Origin: Pholis gunnellus
Taxonomy: Eukaryota; Chordata; Actinopteri; Perciformes; Pholidae
Assembly (NCBI GenBank): GCA_910591455.2
Contig: OU342808.1
Location: 22,235,714 to 22,299,713, forward strand
Length of the DNA stretch: 64,000 nt
Reading direction: 5' to 3'
Positions within the stretch are counted from its first letter, which is position 1. Every line of letters starts with the position of its first letter. Position numbers and translations under genes: made by a program. The notes beneath the pieces are model-generated. The model was not told where the DNA came from. It made no database searches and saw only the letters and a list, made by a program, of their open reading frames with translations. Shown one piece after another: positions 59,801-64,000 of the stretch.

Positions 59801-62002
59801 ATATTTTTTGCCCCCCCCCCCAGGAGAGATCATCAACATCATAATAGAAGAGTACGTGCAGCATCTGAGTGGTTACCTGCTGAATCTGAAGTTCGACCCC
59901 ACCCTGCTCTTCAGCGCACGTTTCCAGTACAGCAACCGCATCGCTCTGGAGTTCTGCCACCTCTACCACTGGCACCCGCTCATGCCCGACAGCTTCCTCA
60001 TCGACGGAGATGAAATCCCGTACTCCCAGTTTATCTTCAACACCTCCCTCCTCATGCACTACGGTGTGGAGAAAATGGTGGATGCCTTCTCCAAACAACC
60101 GGCAGGACAGGTAGATAAGGACCGTCTAATGTTTGTTTACAAGAATCCAGTGATGGCGGTACCAATGCCGCTGCTACAGCCGGGTTACTGTAGTTGCTTT
60201 TTTAGATGTGAAGTTACTTGTACTTAAGTATGTACATTTAATGTTACTTTATACTCTATTGTACTTTTTACTCCACTACATTTATCCCTCAGCTGTAGTT
60301 ATTAGTTACTTTTCAAATTAAGATTTTACATCAACTTTATCGAGTTGATAAAGAGATTTTAACTCTTAACTTCTCAGATTATTTTATTTACGTATCTGTT
60401 TAAGTCCCAAAGAAGTAAAATCATTCAATAGTTAACTAAAGAAAAGTACCAAAGAATTAAATACAAATGAGTGTAACAGAGCTTCTTTTTTTCCTTCTAT
60501 CCTGTCCCATTAATCCGCCTTGCATTGATGCATCAGTATTAAAAATATAATGCTGTAAATGTCAGTCAAGGGTCATTTTCCTGCAGATCAAGTACTTTTA
60601 CCTTTCGTTACTTAAAGCACACTTTGCTGATGAAACTTTTGTACTTCTCTTTAAAGCTACTAAGAGGAACTTAATAACTAATTATTGTGTTCCGCCTATC
60701 TAATTTCCTATTGTATTGCTTTTTGCTGTCCCTGAGGACTAAAGTGTCTCCAGCACCAGATTCCTTTGAGAAAACCTCTCATTTTACTGCAGTTATTGTG
60801 AAACATGTGGCAGGACACGTATTTCTAAGCACTAAGCCACTGTGTTTCTTAATCACTTCCTAAAATCAAATGAGAGACAATATTATATCTGTCAGCAGAA
60901 TCACTTCCTTGCAACACCTTATTTCTGTTTGCTGAGAATTAAGATGCACAGTTTTTTATCTGGCTGATGGTGTCACCACGAACAGTGACACCATCAAAGT
61001 AACATCTTTGTTTGTGTTCCAGATAGGTGGAGGTCACAACTCTCATGCAGTAGTGCTCAACGTGGCAGAAATGGTCATCAGAGAGTCCCGAGCAACACGT
61101 GTGCAGCCCTTTAATGAATACAGGAAGAAGTTCAACCTAAAGCCATACACCTCGTTTTATGACTTCACTGGTAAGCAGGAATAATGTAACACAGCATTTA
61201 TGCCTTTGATTTCAAATTTGACATTTCTTTGCCACAGCTGGATGTCAAATGATTTTAGGAAAAACGAACATTATCATTGCAGAGATGAAGTCGGTATTTT
61301 CTCTTTATTTTTTGTGGTAACGGTGATAACTTGATAAAAGAACCAGGCGGCATTGGGCGTTTCTGCAAGTGTGATCCGAGATATGAAATGTATTTATGAA
61401 ATATATTTTTGCTTCAGAAACTATGACATGCAACGTATCCAGCTGTTTGCAGAAACCTACGATGCCAAAATTTCACTGGAGCTGTGCTGCTATAGTGGAT
61501 CGAAACATAAAACAATCGGTGTTGAGATGACTGAGAATGGTTTAGCACACTATGTTTTTGAAATGGTTAAAGATAACATACAGGGCGGTCTGGTGTAACA
61601 TGATTCATCAGGCCAACAGTTTATTAACTGCTGTTTTCTCTTCTCCAAATAGATGACATAGAAATGGCCAGAGGTTTGGAGGAGCTCTATGGTGACATAG
61701 ATGCTCTGGAGCTCTACCCCGGCGTCCTGCTGGAGAAAGCACGTCCCAACAGTCTGTTTGGTGAGAGCATGGTGGAGATGGGTGCTCCCTTCTCCCTGAA
61801 AGGCCTGATGGGAAACCCCATCTGCTCCCCTGAGTACTGGAAGCCCAGCACTTTTGGGGGAGAGACTGGTTTCAATATCGTCAAAACCTCCACTCTGAAG
61901 AAACTGGTGTGCCTCAACACCAAGTGGTGTCCATACGTGGACTTCCATGTTCCCCGGAACGAGGAGGAAACAAAACCAAGGAAATTATCTACTGAACTTT
62001 AA
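53817..62002 (+). CDS. ptgs1: ptgs1, prostaglandin G/H synthase 1 (cyclooxygenase-1), complete, 11 coding exons, 594 aa
   Basis: COX-1 is an ER-lumenal membrane haem enzyme that converts arachidonate to prostaglandin H2. Coding exons: 53817-53823, 53910-53987, 55686-55802, 56300-56440, 57216-57359, 57431-57612, 57774-57857, 58930-59176, 59824-60110, 61023-61170, 61653-62002. All phases agree, to a TAA stop. In order: signal peptide (about 1-24), EGF-like domain with paired cysteines (about 32-65), membrane-binding helices, catalytic domain, and a STEL ER-retention end. Residues are numbered 4 below the ovine enzyme: Arg116 (120), His203 (207), Tyr351 (355), Tyr381 in LYHWHP (385), His384 (388) and aspirin-site Ser526 (530) are all present. 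Four NxS/T sites match known glycosylation positions. The lack of the COX-2 C-terminal insertion and the 11-exon layout indicate COX-1. Oddly, positions 513 and 523 are Arg and Val, as in COX-2, while 434 is Ile, as in COX-1. Confidence 0.93.
54643..54795. repeat. AAGTAC-type MITE copy in ptgs1 intron 2
   Basis: It starts CAGTGGTGGATGAAGTATTA and continues with TTTCAAGTAAAAGCAC and CTAAAAGTACTC. The right end is not clear. Confidence 0.55.
57875..58510. repeat. interrupted TTAAAGG-type MITE in ptgs1 intron 7
   Basis: The left part (57880-57960) has ATGCTTATTGGC and GTTAGATGAGAAGAT. The second part (58305-58510) has GGTTAGCTTACCTTAGC, AACAGCTAGCCTGG and CACCTACCAGCATCTC. Both are in family order, separated by unrelated sequence. 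Confidence 0.55.
59410..59737. repeat. MITE copy in ptgs1 intron 8 (TAGGGCT...AGCTCTA type)
   Basis: It begins TTAGGGCTAAAACTATTA and ends TTTCAGCTCTAA, with the internal core CCGACCAACAGTCCAAATC. It is the clearest of three copies in the window (others at 1235 and 4063) and has imperfect inverted ends. Confidence 0.7.
59812..59822. repeat. poly-C tract forming the acceptor of ptgs1 exon 9
   Basis: A run of about 11 C directly precedes the AG of the acceptor before 59824. It acts as the pyrimidine tract of the exon that carries the catalytic Tyr. Confidence 0.85.
60195..60660. repeat. AAGTAC-type MITE copy in ptgs1 intron 9
   Basis: The left portion has TTACTTGTACTTAAGTATGT and TTTTTACTCCACTACATTTA. 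The right portion has AGTACTTTTACC and TTTTGTACTTCTC. It is decayed, and the ends are approximate. Confidence 0.5.
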
Positions 62003-62449
62003 TGACGATTTGAATAATCATAATTCGTTTGTTAATATACTGACTGTGGGAGATACTGTAGTTGTATTTAATATCATTACGTCTTTGTCATAATCCCATT
62101 TGGACTGGATTTTAGGAGAGGAGTGTTTTTAATTCTACATGTGCTAAATCAGTGGTTGTATTCATGCCTGCATTTAATGGCATTAAGTGCATTGAAGCAG
62201 GTCTACCTCTAAAACATACAACTGACAAATTCAATATTTTCCGGACCAAGAATATTCCTCCGTACATCAGAAAAGCATTTTAATTTGATAAAGGTATCAT
62301 TATTTAGATCTGTATTCTTTGTGCTTTTTTTTCCTTTTCTTTTCAAAGTGGAGGTTTTATATCGCTATATCTTCTTGATGACCAAAAAATACCTCAACAT
62401 GTACTGTACCAGTTATTAGAAAAGATTTAATTCACTGTATTTTATATTA

Positions 62450-62459
62450 AATAAATAAA
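62450..62459 (+). terminator. ptgs1 polyadenylation signal (two overlapping AATAAA)
   Basis: AATAAATAAA lies 448 bp past the stop codon. It is the clearest signal in the 3' flank. Other AATAAA-like words occur near 62566. Confidence 0.55.
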
Positions 62460-63766
62460 GAAGTGGTTGAATTATGAGAAATGATTGTTCTCTGTGCATA
62501 TTAGTAGAAACACGCATGCTTTTCGTTAAACATACATCCCCATAATGTTTATAATCTGTACGAAATAAAATCTTTTTTGGAATTTTTTAAATAAAAGTTA
62601 CTAGCTGGCCACTCCACTGGGGGTTTAAGTACCGTGATCAGGAGCAACTCAACATGAGGGAGGAGTGCAGATCAAACCAATCTGTACTGCAACGATGAGA
62701 TTGTTTCTATATAATATAAATTAAGAAAAATCTACAATCCCATTACTAAATGGGTAATTGTGTGAGTTCTCATACTGACTGAAAGACAGGATGTAGAGGG
62801 TGTTGTATCACCTTGTTGCGTGTGTGAGAAAAGTGATCACACACTGCTGTGGTTTTGTCTGCAGTACTTCTCTGTTTCAAATGTAATTAGTTCATGTGTA
62901 TTTAGTGTTAACTAAATAAGTAAAACCAATACTGGTATGTCATGGGGGCTCGCATGCTGAACACACTGCAGGCTTACTGTGCACTACTTCTGATGCAAAA
63001 ATAACTACAAAGAAATCTAAATTAAGTATCCATTTTGAGAAGTTACACCAAAGCTATGCTGGGGATTCATTTTCAACTGTCTATAATGGCAGAAAAGTAT
63101 GGTTGCACTGACCTCTGTGGGTTACATTTCAAGACTGTTTCATGTCTACTAGTGTGATCGCTGCACTTGGCAGATTTCAGCTGCTAAAGGGCCACACATA
63201 TCACATTTCTATGCCTTGTTCATGGAAGACATTTGTGACATGCCACAGTAGGAAAAGCACAGGTGTAAATAAAATGATTGATGGCTGAATTCCATTTGGC
63301 TGCTTCAGTTTCAGATATTGTGCATGCTGGCTCACTGTCATAAAACAGAGCCATCATTAATGTTCTTTCCTGTGGTTTTCCTTCTATGAAAAGTCAAAAT
63401 GTCTGCTGTTAAAAAGCCTTTAACTCTTCAAAGAGTGAGCCAAAACAATTTACTGAATAAAATTAGAATATGAATATGTTACCTATTGAATAAAACAGTG
63501 TATTTAGTATCAAGAGAGCTCTTGATAAAGTAAAAACTCACATGTAAATGAGTTCTAATGGATTTCAGTCGTAGCTTGTAGCCTGTACTTTATCCCAAAT
63601 GTTTAGAGCAAATATTAAATTCATGAAAACATTGTAATTCATCTCTTCTATTTTAAGATTAGTCAGATTAATATTTTACTGAACTCCAAGGTCCTAAAAC
63701 TGTAGATTTATAAGATGGGACCAGAATAAGGATGGGATGCAAATTTTTATTATGAATAAAAAAAGA
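62460..63766. other. ptgs1 3' flank, no gene recognised
   Basis: This is AT-rich unique sequence. I looked for further cyclooxygenase exons upstream of the orphan fragment at 63767 and found none. Confidence 0.5.
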
Positions 63767-63899
63767 CCCTGAAAGTCCGGATGGGAAACCCCATCTGCTC
63801 CCCTGAGTACTGGAAGCCCAGCACCTTCCGAAGAGAGACCGGCTTCTACATCGTCAAAACTTCTACTTTGAAGAAACCGGTTTGCCTCAACACCAAGTC
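63767..63899 (+). pseudogene. isolated duplicate of part of the last ptgs1 exon
   Basis: This 133-bp piece is close to identical to ptgs1 about 61796-61926, from CCCTGAAAG to AACACCAAGT. It keeps the reading frame (MGNPICSPEYWKPSTF, then IVKTSTLKKPVCLNTK), then diverges and stops shortly after. It lacks the region up to and including aspirin-site Ser526, and no other exons are nearby. I read it as a fragmentary tandem duplication. It could instead be the only visible exon of a damaged second copy. Confidence 0.75.
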
Positions 63900-64000
63900 G
63901 TACAGGATGTGGTTTGATGAAGTTTGGAGCACATAATTATACTTTTAAAAAGCTTCATCAACTTACATACTTTATGTCATAAATAACATTCCCAGGCCCT

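Noticed and set aside
53817..62002. ptgs2 (COX-2) as the identity of the cyclooxygenase gene
   Set aside because: There is no C-terminal insertion before STEL, there are 11 coding exons with a tiny first one, and lhx6 is adjacent. All favour ptgs1, despite Arg513 and Val523.

Overview
The window is animal nuclear DNA, almost certainly from a spiny-rayed (percomorph-type) teleost fish. It holds four multi-exon protein genes with compact introns and GT-AG splice sites, long dinucleotide microsatellites, and several short palindromic DNA-transposon families that I recognise as common in acanthomorph genomes. I see no operons, CRISPR arrays, tRNA or rRNA genes.

Layout. (1) 398-10.3 kb, minus strand: shoc1, a meiotic crossover factor with an inactive XPF-like nuclease fold. 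I could phase 23 coding exons (1142 residues); the 3' end lies beyond the left edge. (2) 10.3-15.0 kb: intergenic, no gene seen. (3) 15.0-23.5 kb, minus strand: a complete type I keratin, KRT18-like, 8 coding exons, 426 residues. (4) 23.5-31.4 kb: intergenic, with a decayed non-LTR retrotransposon, a large imperfect hairpin, MITE copies and possible conserved non-coding DNA. (5) 31.4-38.5 kb, minus strand: lhx6, a LIM-homeodomain transcription factor, 8 coding exons, 311 residues in the model. (6) 38.5-53.6 kb: intergenic, including lhx6 upstream DNA, several repeats and a 1.1-kb non-autonomous hAT element with intact ends and a perfect 8-bp target duplication. (7) 53.7-62.5 kb, plus strand: ptgs1 (cyclooxygenase-1), complete, 11 coding exons, 594 residues. 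(8) 62.5-64.0 kb: 3' flank with an isolated duplicated piece of the last ptgs1 exon.

The genes do not form one pathway: meiotic recombination, epithelial cytoskeleton, interneuron and craniofacial transcription control, and prostaglandin synthesis. The lhx6-ptgs1 linkage matches human 9q33, and SHOC1 lies on human 9q31, so this looks like a conserved vertebrate block with a type I keratin placed inside it. No clearly new system is present. The best leads are the mixed COX-1/COX-2 pocket residues in ptgs1, the orphan ptgs1 exon copy, the hairpin near 29.8 kb, and splice sites in shoc1 built from or bordered by repeats.
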